A stretch of 64,000 nt of DNA from Paralithodes platypus (lineage: Eukaryota > Arthropoda > Malacostraca > Decapoda > Lithodidae): the NCBI GenBank assembly GCA_032716605.1, contig CM064480.1, positions 40,958,411 to 41,022,410 of the forward strand. The letters are read 5' to 3'. Each line of letters starts with the position of its first letter. Position 1 is the first letter of the stretch. The notes below the pieces were generated by a model, which was given only the letters and a program-made list of their open reading frames with translations, did not search any database and was not told the origin of the DNA. Made by a program: the position numbers and the translations under genes. Of this stretch, positions 21,722 through 31,780 are shown one piece after another.

Positions 21722-22060
21722 GATGTGGAGAGGTGAGCGATGCAGAAGATACCGAACCACTTTAATTTTTTGAGCTTCGAGTCTCGAATGATCTCAAGAC
21801 AAAACCGACCAAATAAGATTCTTGGTAATAATATTCGATGAAATCAGTTATCCAATGGCGGATAGTAAGGGTCATTTGGTACTGCAACCGGCGGACAACC
21901 AGAAAGAAGAATTTGTGAAATAATAAGAGGATATGGCCAAGAATTACGGTAAACATTCTCAAAAATCCTCTCTGTTTACGAGGGAGAGACTTAAATCATA
22001 TATAAATACACTAAAGGATTAAAATGTAAAGAAAAATCATACCGCATTATATATTTAAAA
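21722..22060 (+). pseudogene. leader cassette with FFELRVPNYL body, damaged copy 3
   Basis: GATGTGGAGAGGTGAGCGATGCAGAAGATACCGAACCAC keeps the leader core, but TTT TAA closes the frame where copy 1 has CAA TTT. Otherwise collinear with 15323-15650, with a 3-bp ATA insertion before TTCGATG. Confidence 0.6.
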
Positions 22061-22067
22061 AGTATAC

Positions 22068-22345
22068 AACTCCGGGTGGATGGGACTCGTCAGCCTTGGT
22101 CGGCAACTCATCTAGGGGAGACAACCTTATACAAATCCGGGTGGATGAGACTCGTCAGCCTTGGTCGGCAACTCATCTAGGGGAGACAACCTTATACAAA
22201 TCCGGGTGGATGGGACTCGTCAGCCTTGGTTGGTAACCTATCTAGGGGGGTAAACCTGATACAAATCCGTACTGCTTACCTAAGGGTAAGGCAGGTTAGT
22301 GGATGGATTAGCCGAACACCACTGTAGAAAAATAGTGCCTAAACA
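22068..22345. repeat. 65-bp minisatellite block, copy c
   Basis: Three units at 22075, 22140 and 22205 (the last diverged), followed by the shared TACTGCTTACCTAAGGG stretch. Shorter than copies a and b because the second half of the composite is missing. Confidence 0.85.
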
Positions 22346-22679
22346 TAAGAGGGTGGGAACACAAAACTTTCAATAAGCTGAAAAAAGGACATTGCAAATA
22401 TTCCATGAAAATATTGACCACAGTGGGAACACAAAACTTTCAATGAACTGAAAAAAAAGGACATTACAGATATTAGCGTATTACAGATAAAGATGTATAT
22501 ACAAACATGTGCTACCTGTAAAAAAAACATGTGGACGAAATACATACAAGAAGCGGTTATTATTGGCCAAGGATTTCCGATATGCCCAATGTTAATACAA
22601 TTTTGATATATCAAGGCCATTATTCATAATTTGCCGGTTAATTAATCAAAAGACACCAGTTGGGGTAGCCTCACATTTA

Positions 22680-22967
22680 TTGCAAATATTCACATTATTC
22701 AGTATACCTAAAATTCTCCAGTCGAGTGAAAATAGAACTTTTTATGGCAGAGGTGCTTGTGGAAATGGGGTCCAATGTATGACCCCAAGTAAAAATTATT
22801 CATGGTTGTTCATGACACGTGGATGGACAGATCGAAATCATATAAATTATCCTACAGCAATATTTAACCGAGAAAGGGATCACCGACTGGGTAACTAACA
22901 GGCTTACCACATGTCCAATCCTACAAGAATACCACCCCAATGAAAAGACAAACATTTCATCGTATAG

Positions 22968-23004
<37 letters not shown>

Positions 23005-23600
23005 CCCTAAGCTGCCTGGCCGAACAGCCCCGAGTCCCTGAGGAAGGCCATGGCCACGATCGGGCTTTCCCACAGAGCTCTCATTGAGTGTAGATTGTGT
23101 TGTTGGCGTAAGTGGTTGTGTGAAATGCAGTCTTCTATGATGTGTTTAATGGTATGGGGTGCTGTGTTACATCCCGGGCAGGCGTCGACAACGGAGTCAT
23201 CCAGTCTCTTCTGATAGCTCAGGAGAGCTGGATGGTGTCCGCATCTCAGCCTGGCCAGGTGGACTCTGTCCTCGCGAGGAAGGGAGGATTCGGAAGGATG
23301 GATTTCGGGAGGTCGTGCATGCAGCTGCGTGTTGTCTGTGAGTGAGTGGATGGATCGGTGAGAGATATGAGTATGGATGTGCTTCTGGAAGTTGGTTCAT
23401 CGTATAGTGTTGTATTTGGCAGAAACCCTCCATTGAAATTGGACCGCCTATTTCAGGCAGATATCCTCGGTGTATTATTTTCTAATGGGGTTAGTAAGGA
23501 CGAGGATGAGGATGATCCATCATATCTATCACCTCCTAAAGTGATGAGTAAGAGGGGTTATCCCCCGGACTTTAATGGACCCACAACATCTTTTCATTTA
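22680..23600 (+). pseudogene. integrase remnant (family 2), most complete copy, split by a LINE
   Basis: Reading across frames, the stretch gives SIPKILQSSENRTF (second-Asp region, Asp replaced), MAEVLVEMGSNV, QVKIIHG, KGITDWVTNRLTT, LQEYHPNEKTNIS, then after the LINE SSYSVVFGRNPPLKLDRLFQ. That is the same order as IN1/IN2 (ILQSDNGKEF, TIIHG, GTKDWVSQL, KSHYKATFGRDPP) but clearly diverged, so it is a second integrase lineage. The downstream frame continues with an acidic stretch (SKDEDEDDPSYLSPP) into the Pro/Ser exon P6. Catalytic residues are not all present. Confidence 0.6.
22956..23412 (-). mobile_element. 5'-truncated LINE 3' end with 17-bp target duplication
   Basis: TTCATCGTATAGTGTTG occurs at 22956-22972 and 23396-23412; the insert is 22973-23395. 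On the minus strand an open frame of about 110 codons encodes the end of a LINE polyprotein: LPREDRVHLARLRCGHHP, then a CxxC...H...C knuckle (CPGCNTAPHTIKHIIEDC), then ALWESPIVAMAF and a stop at QAA. A short (AAC)n tail follows. The knuckle next to the C-terminus is typical of R1/Jockey/I-type LINEs. The uninterrupted frame suggests a recent insertion. Confidence 0.85.
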
Positions 23601-23629
23601 TATACTCTGGTGGTGGTATACAAAAATTG

Positions 23630-24049
23630 TTGCATCGGTCATCATCGACTTTCCAATCCAATGTTTCTCCAATATTATTACCGAGGAGAAAGAGGTACAC
23701 CGAATCGTTCGAATTCGGGAAGTTGTGAGAACTCCAAGCAGCTACTTTCCCCCATTATCACCAATTGTATTCCCTCATAGCGGTAGCCAGGACTTCCATT
23801 CAAGCCATTCCAATCCAATGTTTCTCCAATATTACCGAGGAGAAAGGGGTACACCGAATCGTTCGAATTCGGGAAGTCGTGAGAAATCCCGACAGCTACT
23901 TTTATCACCAATTGTATGCCCTAGCCAGGACTTGAATTGGACCTCAACATGTGTAAATATGGATGGACACTCATACCGGTATACAAGATTCGTACACATC
24001 CCAATCCAGCGCTTCAAATTCTCCAATACTTTAGAGAAAGAGACGAAAG
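23630..24049 (+). pseudogene. Pro/Ser-rich exon, copy P6
   Basis: Three imperfect repeats of the block FLQYYRGERGTPNRSNSGS with alternative frame VVRTPSSYFPPLSPIV, then NWTSTCVNMDGH, and KFSNTLEKETKG in one frame or SNSPIL in another. It ends at the conserved donor GGTAAAACC (GT 24050-24051). Frame changes separate the repeats. Confidence 0.5.
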
Positions 24050-24318
24050 GTAAAACCAAACAAACTAAAACTGAAACAAAGATAATATAAAGTCAAAATT
24101 GCTACATTTACTAAACTGAAATTACAAGTTCTTCTCTTGATTTGACGACTTGTTCTGACAGATATTTAAGTGGTGGTAATTTTTGCTCCGATAATAAAGC
24201 TATATTTGTAAGATCTCTCATAACTGACATTTAGGTATACATTTAACATTCAAATTATTTTTTATTTCGTAAAACAGAATATTTATTTAATTTTAAAAAT
24301 GATTTTTTTTTTCCAGAG

Positions 24319-24392
24319 ATGTGGAGAGATGAAGAAGACACAGAACCACTAGAATTCAAGATTGAAGAACATATCCAAAGAGGCTCCAACAG
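24319..24392 (+). CDS. leader cassette, short-exon type, best copy
   Basis: After TTTTTTTTTCCAG, a clean exon candidate reads MWRDEEDTEPLEFKI then EEHIQRGSNR, up to CAACAG and the donor GTATACT (24393). It is about 25 codons, acidic at the start. It has a polypyrimidine tract and both splice signals, so it behaves as a first coding exon, but no following exon in frame could be identified. Damaged relatives lie at 14370, 27549, 29258, 32800 and 36848. Confidence 0.45.
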
Positions 24393-24734
24393 GTATACTA
24401 TAATAACTTTTTTTTATAAAACTGTTTGTTTATTGGTCAGCAAACAAAAAGCCTTCAATAACATACAAATGTATAAAGGTCCAATTCATCACCTACCAGA
24501 ACAACGACACAAATATACTAGAAGATAAAGCTATATTCATAAGGGGTCTCTTATGCCATTTAGTCTTATCAAATTATAATACTGATTTATATATCAGAGG
24601 AATCGCTCGACAATAAGAAGCAATTTATTTTCTGAAAAATATTTTCAGTGTGTTATAAACACCGCTCTGTATCACACACATGCAGTCATTGTAGTTCCCG
24701 AATCCAAATCCTAGTCTCTAACTCCTCCCCCTTC

Positions 24735-24801
24735 TCTAGGCTATATATACATGCTCTTTCATATGAGAGACTCAGAATTCAACTGCTCCCTAACACAAAA
24801 G
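24735..24801 (+). promoter_or_regulatory. TATA-box promoter and exon-1 cassette, copy 1
   Basis: CCCCCTTCTCTAGGCTATATATA is followed about 25-30 bp later by ATGAGAGACTCAGAATTC (a pyrimidine-rich initiator-like CTCAGA) and by CCCTAACACAAAAG with donor GTATTATC. The same cassette lies upstream of three further Na/K-ATPase beta-like copies (27075, 30440, 31355 or 34700), so it is proposed as their promoter plus non-coding first exon. Inference from recurrence and layout only. Confidence 0.45.
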
Positions 24802-25220
24802 GTATTATCTTCCTGCTTCTATCCAATTGTTTACTCTGAAACACTCTCACTATCTCTACCTATCTACTCTGAAACACATATACACTGAAGGAGATAAAAG
24901 GCACATTTTTACATTTTAGTTCTATAAAATTCAATACAAGGCAACATTTCTCACCTGTTTTCATCAAACATTCTTGGGTAATATCATTCAGGCTTGAGAT
25001 ATCTTGTGATGCTGAAGTATAAAGTTAGGAGACACAGGTGATATAATTCAGGCTTGGGATATGTTCGTTTTTCTTCATATATACAGTATAATACTGAAGG
25101 AGATATAAGGGTAATTTTTTATATTTTATTTCTATAAAAATGCAATCTCAACATCAGGGGAATCACTTGACAATAAGAAGTAATTTATGACTTGTTCTGA
25201 CAGTTTTTAGTGGTAGTAAT

Positions 25221-25780
25221 TGTTCATGTTTAGAACATCCATAATATCTTCTCATTGTTTGATAGTGCTCTGTTTTCTAAAAACAATGGTAAAAAATGAT
25301 CAAAATCCTTCAATAAATGCGAATGTTATAGCATTTTTCGCAGCAAAAAAAAATAGATTAGCGGGAATTTAGCTGTAAAGTTTTGAAACCGTTTTTTTTC
25401 TTCATATAAATTGAGAACTATTGCTGCTACAGACTTGAAACTTTGCATGTGAGTAAGTTAGGATGGTGTAAATAGACTGCACTTGCCTTTTTGGTAGTAC
25501 TATGTTCCTTCAGTAATTTCTCCCTTACCAGTAGAGTACTCTTTGTAGTTCCAAGGATTTCTTTTTGGCTGTCAGAACCTTCTGTGGACTCCTGAGTTGA
25601 GGTAGAAGGTCCAGCAAAACTGGTGGATGCAACCAAATTTGCCTGACCTCCACTGTGTATGTCTTCACCTGACACAGCTAAGGCTTTAGCTTCCTCAGTT
25701 TCTCTTTTGTGACTGGACATTCTCACATATGTGCGAATTTAACACGTAGCGTTGTATAGAACTAAGGTTGTGTTCCTTTG
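25221..25780 (-). other. ~560-bp insertion in the array intron with a 99-codon frame
   Basis: The array spacer TTTTAGTGGTAGTAA is interrupted at about 25220 and resumes as AAATTTTACTCCGAC at about 25780. The insert contains a minus-strand frame (25427-25726) starting MRMSSHKRETEEAKALAVSG, Ser/Thr/Glu-rich in the middle and ending HHPNLLTCKVSSL. No terminal repeats or target duplication were recognised. It could be a fragment of a DNA transposon or a retroposed gene piece. Confidence 0.35.
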
Positions 25781-25893
25781 TAAATTTTACTCCGACTATA
25801 AAGTTATATTTATCTTATGACATTAATTAAGGTATTCAAATTTCATAAACATAATATTTATCTAATTTTAATAATGATTTATTTGTTTTAGAG

Positions 25894-26352
25894 ATGTGGA
25901 AAAGTAGGGATGAAGAAGATACCGAACCACAAGAATCCAAGATTGGAGAAGATAATAAAAAAAACTCCATATCAGGCCGAGAAACCAAGAATGTAAACAT
26001 TGGAGGAAGAATGATGGTTGGACACACGTATAACCATGGGAGTGCTGGTGGGGATGGTGTTACTATATCTTCTTATCAACTGCGTAGTCGTCCTTATTAT
26101 GTTGAGTATGTTGAGACTGGAAGAGGAGCCTAACATCGGCCTAACCTGGTATCCCAGCAACAATACCGTGTACCAGCAACTGGAGAACAACTTATACGCC
26201 ATGCAAATTAAAGAGTTCTTTCAATACCAAACAGAAATCATCAACAAATACAACTTAACTGTTGTGACAAAACCACTGAACTTCTGTAGCCGGCTGAGTG
26301 ATATCTTCAACGGTACCGGCTCCTGTCTCCTCCTCATCCTAGATGTACAATA
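25894..26352 (+). pseudogene. Na/K-ATPase beta-like copy A (5' half, frameshifted)
   Basis: The leader MWKSRDEEDTEPQ is followed by SISGRETKNVNIGGR; the frame then shifts by an indel near 26015 into a membrane segment (MGVLVGMVLLYLLINCVVVLIM... hydrophobic for about 25 residues) and an ectodomain start: EEEPNIGLTWYPSNNTVYQQ, KYNLT, KPLNFCS, ending at a stop (26351-26353). The layout of short acidic cytoplasmic N-terminus, one membrane span, then Cys-bearing ectodomain is that of a type II Na/K-ATPase beta subunit, but the distal half with SCE...IECRLWAKNI is missing. Non-functional. Confidence 0.6.
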
Positions 26353-27150
26353 ATGTAATTTTCTTTTTATAAAACTGTTTGTTTATCAGAGGACAAAAAT
26401 TCTTCAATAACATAATAATTTGTAAAGGTCCAATTCATCACCTGCCAGAGTATTGACGCAAATATACTGATTTATTATGTCAGAGGAATCACTCATTGTC
26501 AAATTCAAGATAATTTTACGGTTCTCTTTCTCCTTTGGATATGGGTCTGTTCAAATAAATCAAATTTATAAATAAAAGCTATTTTTATTTAAAATATAAA
26601 TATTTATTTAGTGTTAAAAAAATGTTGTAACATGGTTTGACTGAGCCCCTACGCAGGTCCCATCTAAAATGACAAAAAGATACATACATTATGTACTGAA
26701 ATTGCCTATTTAAAAAAAAAGCACTAGCCGAGATACTCATATTGTCAGATATGGGAAAGCCCTCTGTCAATTTGGTCAAGTTGTTAAAAGACACCTGACT
26801 ATATGGGCAATTGGTCTATTTAAAACTAGGCTAGCTAAGATTGACTTGACCAAAATAATATTTTCTGAAAAAATGTTTTCAGTGTGTTACAAACACCGCT
26901 CTGTGTCACACACATACAGTCATTGTAGTTCCCGAATCCATATCCCAACTTATATATTGCATCCTTATATTTTGTGGTTACCATGCACACATAAAACGGA
27001 ATTTAGAACCCCTAAAACTAGGACGTTGGCACCCCGAATTTCACATCAACAATGGCGGTGCTCTAACTCCTCCCCCTTCTCTAGGCTATATATATATATA
27101 TATGCTCTTTCATATGAGAGACTCAGAATTCAACTGCACCCTGACACAAA
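26353..27150. repeat. array 3' spacer and promoter/exon-1 cassette, copy 2
   Basis: About 26380-26870 is the 3' spacer found after several copies (AATAAAAGCTATTTTTATTT, ATGGTTTGACTGAGCCCCTAC, TTGGCCAAGTTGTTAAAAGA-like). About 26875-27075 is the shared upstream block (GTGTGTTACAAACACCGCTCTGT, ACTAGGACGTTGGCACC). TATA tract 27085-27101, CTCAGAATTC at 27120, exon end CACAAAAG with donor GTATTATAT (GT 27151). It precedes copy B. Confidence 0.6.
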
Positions 27151-27833
27151 AGGTATTATATTCCTGTTTCTATCCTATTGTTTCCTTTATGTTTACTCTG
27201 AAACACTCTAGCTCTCTCTACCTGTCTACTCTGAAACACATACATAAACTGAAGGAGATAAAAGGCACATTTTCACATTTTATTTCTATAAAATTCAATA
27301 CAAGGCAACAGGTCTCACCTGTTTTTCTTTTTCTGTTTTCATCAAACATTCTTGGGTGATATCATTCAGGCTTGAGACATCTTGTGATGCTGAAGTGTAA
27401 ACTTAGGAGGTACATCGAAACATTCTTAGGTGATATAATTCAAGCTTGGGTGGGATATGTTTGTTTTTCTTCATATATACTGAAGGAGACATAGGGTTAA
27501 TTTTTTAAATTATATTTCTATATATGTTTCAATATCAATGATAGTTTTCTAACCACTTTGGAACCATTAGAATTCAAGATTGGAGAATATATTCGGAGAG
27601 GCTCCAACAGGTATAATACAATAACGTATTTGTTTGTTTATCAGCAGACAAAAAGCCTTCAATAACATATAAACATTTGTAAAGGTCCAATTCATCACCT
27701 GCCCGAGCAACAACGCAAAATATACTCTTGATAATAAGAAGTAATTTAAGACTTGTTCTGACAGAGTTTTTAGTGGTAGTAAATTTTGCTCCGACGATAA
27801 AGGCGTGAGAGATGGATAACCACGATTATACTG

Positions 27834-27835
<2 letters not shown>

Positions 27836-27888
<53 letters not shown>
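27836..27888. repeat. (TA)n microsatellite in the array intron
   Basis: About 25 TA units interrupt the spacer ACTGATTTATATATCAGAGGAATC. The same site is expanded at about 15090, 29022-29062 and 35411-35460, so expansion happened repeatedly at one place in the repeated unit. Confidence 0.9.
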
Positions 27889-27890
<2 letters not shown>

Positions 27891-27956
27891 AAATAATTTT
27901 GAATTTCATAAAACAGAATATTTATCTAATTTTAATCATTATTTATTGTTTCAGAG

Positions 27957-28852
27957 ATGTGTAGAAGTGGGGATGAAGAAGACACTGAACCACTTGTTAA
28001 TGGGGGAGGAGTAGGAGGAGGAACAAGAATGGCTGGAAACAAACGTATATATGTGCAAGAAGTGATGGGAGTGGTGTTAATTATTATCAACTTGGTAGTC
28101 ATCCTTATGGTTAGACTTAATCCTTGTTGCCGAGCGCGCCCGAGTTGCCGGAACGCGCGGGAGAGAAACCTAACATCGACCTAACCACGTTTCCCAGCAA
28201 CAATACCGTGTACCAACAACGGGAGACCCACTTATACACCTTCACAAAAGACAAGTTATTTCAAAACAAAACTGAAATCATAGAAAGGGGCTCCAGTCTT
28301 GATGCTATTCTTAGTTTTTTTTTATATAACAGATACAACTTAACTGCATGCGACCCTGTGACAAAACCACTGAACTTCTGTAGCTGGCTGAGTAATATCA
28401 GGGAATGTAAAGATGGCGGGAAATTGGACTTCTACTATTCCGGCCCCTGTCTCCTCATCACCCCAAAGGTACCTAAATGGATTCCTGACATGTACACGGT
28501 GCGGGAGGACCTACCAGATAACATGCCAAAGAGTCTCAAGAACTTCATTTTGAAGGATTATCATTATAAAAAGAAGAATGTGATGTCTAAGTTCCTTTGG
28601 ATGTCCTGTGAAGCCGCAGACAAGGACAGCTTTAATGGTGAAATAAACTGGCTGCCCTGGTCAGGTTTTCCACCGTACTTCTTCCCCTACCGAAAGAACT
28701 CTTACGTACAACCAGCTGTGGGTATGCACATCTCAGGCCTAAGAAGGGGAGTGTCGCTGGCCATTGAGTGTCGCCTCTGGGCTAAGAATATCAGCACTGA
28801 AAAAAACCTGCACACCATCCACATAAAACAAATGGAATTATATCGGATGTTA
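27957..28852 (+). pseudogene. Na/K-ATPase beta-like copy B
   Basis: Resembles the beta subunit that escorts and anchors the Na+/K+ pump alpha chain in the plasma membrane. The leader MCRSGDEEDTEPLVNGGG is followed by the span EVMGVVLIIINLVVILMV. A single missing G near 28127 (TTGCCGAGCG versus TTGCCGGAGC in copy D) shifts the frame; the ectodomain is then open from 28124. It has six Cys in three pairs (ACDP/NFCSW, RECKDG/GPCLL, WMSCEAADKD/IECRLWAKNI), PDMYTV...LPDNMPKSL, and the family signature GFPPYFFPYRKNSYVQPAVG, the counterpart of the beta GFPxYYYPY...PLVAVQF region. A T9 tract with FFL lies inside the ectodomain. Total length about 300 codons, as usual for beta subunits. One frame break, so pseudogene or indel error. 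Confidence 0.75.
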
Positions 28853-29021
28853 TTCTCACACCTCTGTCACGTGTGTATGGTGCAACAGGTATACTACAAT
28901 AACGTATTTTTCTTTTTTATAAAGCTGTTTATTTGTCGGCAGATAAAAAGCCTTCCAATAACATAAACAATTTGTAAAGGTCCAATTCGTCACCTGCCAG
29001 AGCAACGACGTATATATACTG

Positions 29022-29024
<3 letters not shown>

Positions 29025-29065
<41 letters not shown>
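29025..29065. repeat. (TA)n microsatellite in the spacer after copy B
   Basis: About 20 TA units in the array spacer, which then runs on (TCCGACGATAAAGCTATTTTTATAAGG) to a damaged leader cassette at 29258 (ATGTGGGATGAAGAAGACACCTAACC, stop in place of Glu). Confidence 0.85.
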
Positions 29066-29370
29066 GGAATCACCTGATAATAAGAAGCAATTTACGATTT
29101 GTTCTGACAAGAGTTTTTAGTGGTATTAATTTTTGCTCCGACGATAAAGCTATTTTTATAAGGTCTCTTATGACATTTAGGTATGCATTTAATTATTAAT
29201 ATTCAAATTGATTTTGAATTTCATCAACAGAATATTTATCTAATTTATTTTTTTCAGAGATGTGGGATGAAGAAGACACCTAACCACTAGAATTCATCAT
29301 TGGATAACATATTCAAAGAGGCTCAAACAGATATAGAATAACGTATTTTTTCTTTTTATAAAACTGTTAT

Positions 29371-29850
29371 GTAATGGGCTGACCCTTTGTCAGAGTGAGG
29401 GTTGGTGTCCTCTACTTCCCATAGCCCCTTCTATCTTTTTCTCCTTCTACATCTCTAATTTTTTCAAATGGTGTAGGGATGCGGCGACCCCAACGCCCGC
29501 CACTTTCTGGTGCAGGTAGCCTCCTCTGTGGTGGAGGGGACATGTAGCAGAGCCAAAAAAGCCACAAGCCCTCCCACCACACTTCCAGGCGCACCCTTCA
29601 TAGTAATCGTCTCCCCGGGCCAGGCGCCTGATGGACTATTATCTAGCACCCGACCCCTTACTCCAAATGACCACGTGTTCACTCAACTATTCAAAAGTAT
29701 TTTCCATTCACTCCTGTCCACCACCAGTTCCCCTGCCTGATCTATAGTCATTCCTCTATCACCCAAAGCCTTTCTTACACAGTCTCTCCATCTCAATGGG
29801 GGTCTTCCTGCCCTTCTATCTCCCCTTGTACCACCTGACTGATGTGTGTG
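29371..29850 (-). mobile_element. LINE 3' fragment (RTE-like C-terminus), copy 1
   Basis: On the minus strand the frame RRAGRPPLRWRDCVRKAL followed by DRSEWKILLNS and a stop matches the usual C-terminal end of RTE-type LINE polyproteins (GRP..RW.DC). About 330 bp of 3' sequence follow. Copies at 32890-33365 and 36955-37237 lie in the same place relative to the array cassettes, so this fragment was amplified with the array. Confidence 0.65.
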
Positions 29851-29889
29851 AGTCCCCCCTTGTACCTGACTGATATGTGTGAGTTTGTG

Positions 29890-30440
29890 CTTATAAAATA
29901 AAATTATAAATAAAAGCTATTTTTATTTTAAACATAAATATTTATTTACTGTTAAAATATGTCGGAAACATGGTTTGACTGAACCCCTACGCCGATCCCA
30001 TCTAAAATGACAAAAAAGATACACAAATTATGTAATGAAATTACCTATTTAAAAAAAAAGCACTAGCCGAGTTATTCATATTGTCAGATATTTTGACTAT
30101 TTGGTTATCTGGGTAAACCCTCTGTCAATTTGGCCAAGTTGTTAAAAGACACCTGACTATATGGGCAATTTGTCTATTAAAAACTAGGCTAGCTAAGATT
30201 GACTTAACCAAAATAATATTTTCTGAAAAAATATTTTCAGTGTATTACAAACACCGCTCTGTGTCACATACACACAGTCATTGTAGTTTCCCCGAATCCA
30301 TATCCCAACTTATATATTGCATCCTTATATTTTGTGGTTACCATACACATAAAAAAACGGGATTTAGAGCCCTAAAACTAGGACGTTGGTAACCCCGAAT
30401 TTCACATCAACAATGGTGGTTCTCCAAATCCTCTCCCTTT
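29890..30440. repeat. array 3' spacer and upstream block, copy 3
   Basis: The AATAAAAGCTATTTTTATTT spacer, ATGGTTTGACTGAACCCCTAC, CACTAGCCGAGTTATTCATATTGTC, and the pre-promoter block with ACTAGGACGTTGGTAACC. Collinear with 26560-27075; no coding sequence. Confidence 0.75.
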
Positions 30441-30812
30441 TCTAGGCTATATATATATATATGCTCTTTCATATGAGTGTCTTAGAATTCAACTGCTCCC
30501 TGACACAATCAGGCCGAGAAACCAAGAACGTAAACATTGGAGGAGGAAGAATGGCTGGAAACAACCGTATAATTATGGGAGTGCTGGTGGGAGTGGTGGT
30601 ACTTATTATCAACTTCATAGTCGGCCTTATGGTTATATTGAGATTGGGAGAGAAGCCTAACATCGACGTAATCACGTATCCCAACAACAACCCATTAATA
30701 CGCCATATTAATTAACAAGTTATTTCAAAACCAAACCGAAATCATCAACAAATACAACTTAACTGCATGCGACCCTGTGACAAAACCACTAAACTTCTGT
30801 AGTTTGGATGGG
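30440..30812 (+). pseudogene. promoter cassette fused to Na/K-ATPase beta-like copy C
   Basis: TATA tract (30446-30462), then ATATGAGTGTCTTAGAATTC, CCCTGACACAA and immediately TCAGGCCGAGAAACCAAG, which in copy A lies in the coding part. Exon 1, intron and leader are thus collapsed. The frame then gives a membrane segment (MGVLVGVVVLIINFIVGLMVI) and EKPNIDVITYPNNN before breaking. KYNLTACDP and KPLNFCS follow in another frame and the copy stops at about 30803, where spacer begins. Truncated and not functional. Confidence 0.6.
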
Positions 30813-31425
30813 TCTGTTCAAATAAAATAAAATTATAAATAAAAACTATTTTTATTTAAAACATAAATATTTATTTAGTGTTAAAATATGCCGGAAACAT
30901 GGTTTGACTGAACCCCTACACCGATCCCATCTAAAATGACAAAAAGATACATAAATTATGTACTGAAATTGTCTATTTTAAACAAAAAAGCACTAGCCGA
31001 GTTACTCATATTGTCAGATATTTTGACTATTTGGCTATGTGGGTAAACCCTCTGTCAATTTGGCCAAGTTGTTAAAAGACACCTGACTATATGGGCAATT
31101 TGTCTGCTAGCTAAGATTGACTGGACTAAAATAATATTTTCTGAACAAATATTTTCAGTGTGTTACAAACACCGGTCTGTGTCACATACACAGAATCATT
31201 GTAGTTCCCCGAATCCATATCCCAACTTATATATTGCATCCTTATATTTTATGGTTACCATACACATATAAACACGGAATTTAGAACCCCTAAAACTAGG
31301 ACGTTGGCAACCCCGAATTTCACATCAACAATGGCGGGTCTCTAACTCCTCCCCCTTCTGTAGGCTATATATATATGGTCTTTCATATGAGAGACTCAGA
31401 ATTCAACTGCTCCCTGTCACAAAAG
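30813..31425. repeat. array spacer and promoter/exon-1 cassette, copy 4
   Basis: Spacer as above, then the pre-promoter block, TATA tract 31363-31377, AGACTCAGAATTC and CCCTGTCACAAAAG with donor GTATTATATT (GT 31426). It stands upstream of copy D. Confidence 0.55.
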
Positions 31426-31780
31426 GTATTATATTCCTGTTTCTATCCTGTTGTTTCCTTTCTGAAACACTCTAGCTCTCTCTACCTGTCTACTCTGAAA
31501 CACATACATACACCGAAGGAGATAAAAGGCACATTTATAAATTGTATTTCCATAAAATTCAATACAAGGCAACATGTCTCACCTGTTTTTCTTTTTCTGT
31601 TTTCATCAAACATTCAGGCTTGAGACATCTTGTGATGTTGAAGTGTAGCCCGAGTAACTACACAAATATACTCTTGATAATAAGAAGAAATTTAAGACTT
31701 GTTCTGACAGAGTTTTTAGTGGTAGTATTTTCATAAACAGAATATTTATCTAATTTTAATAATTATTTATTTTTTCAGAG

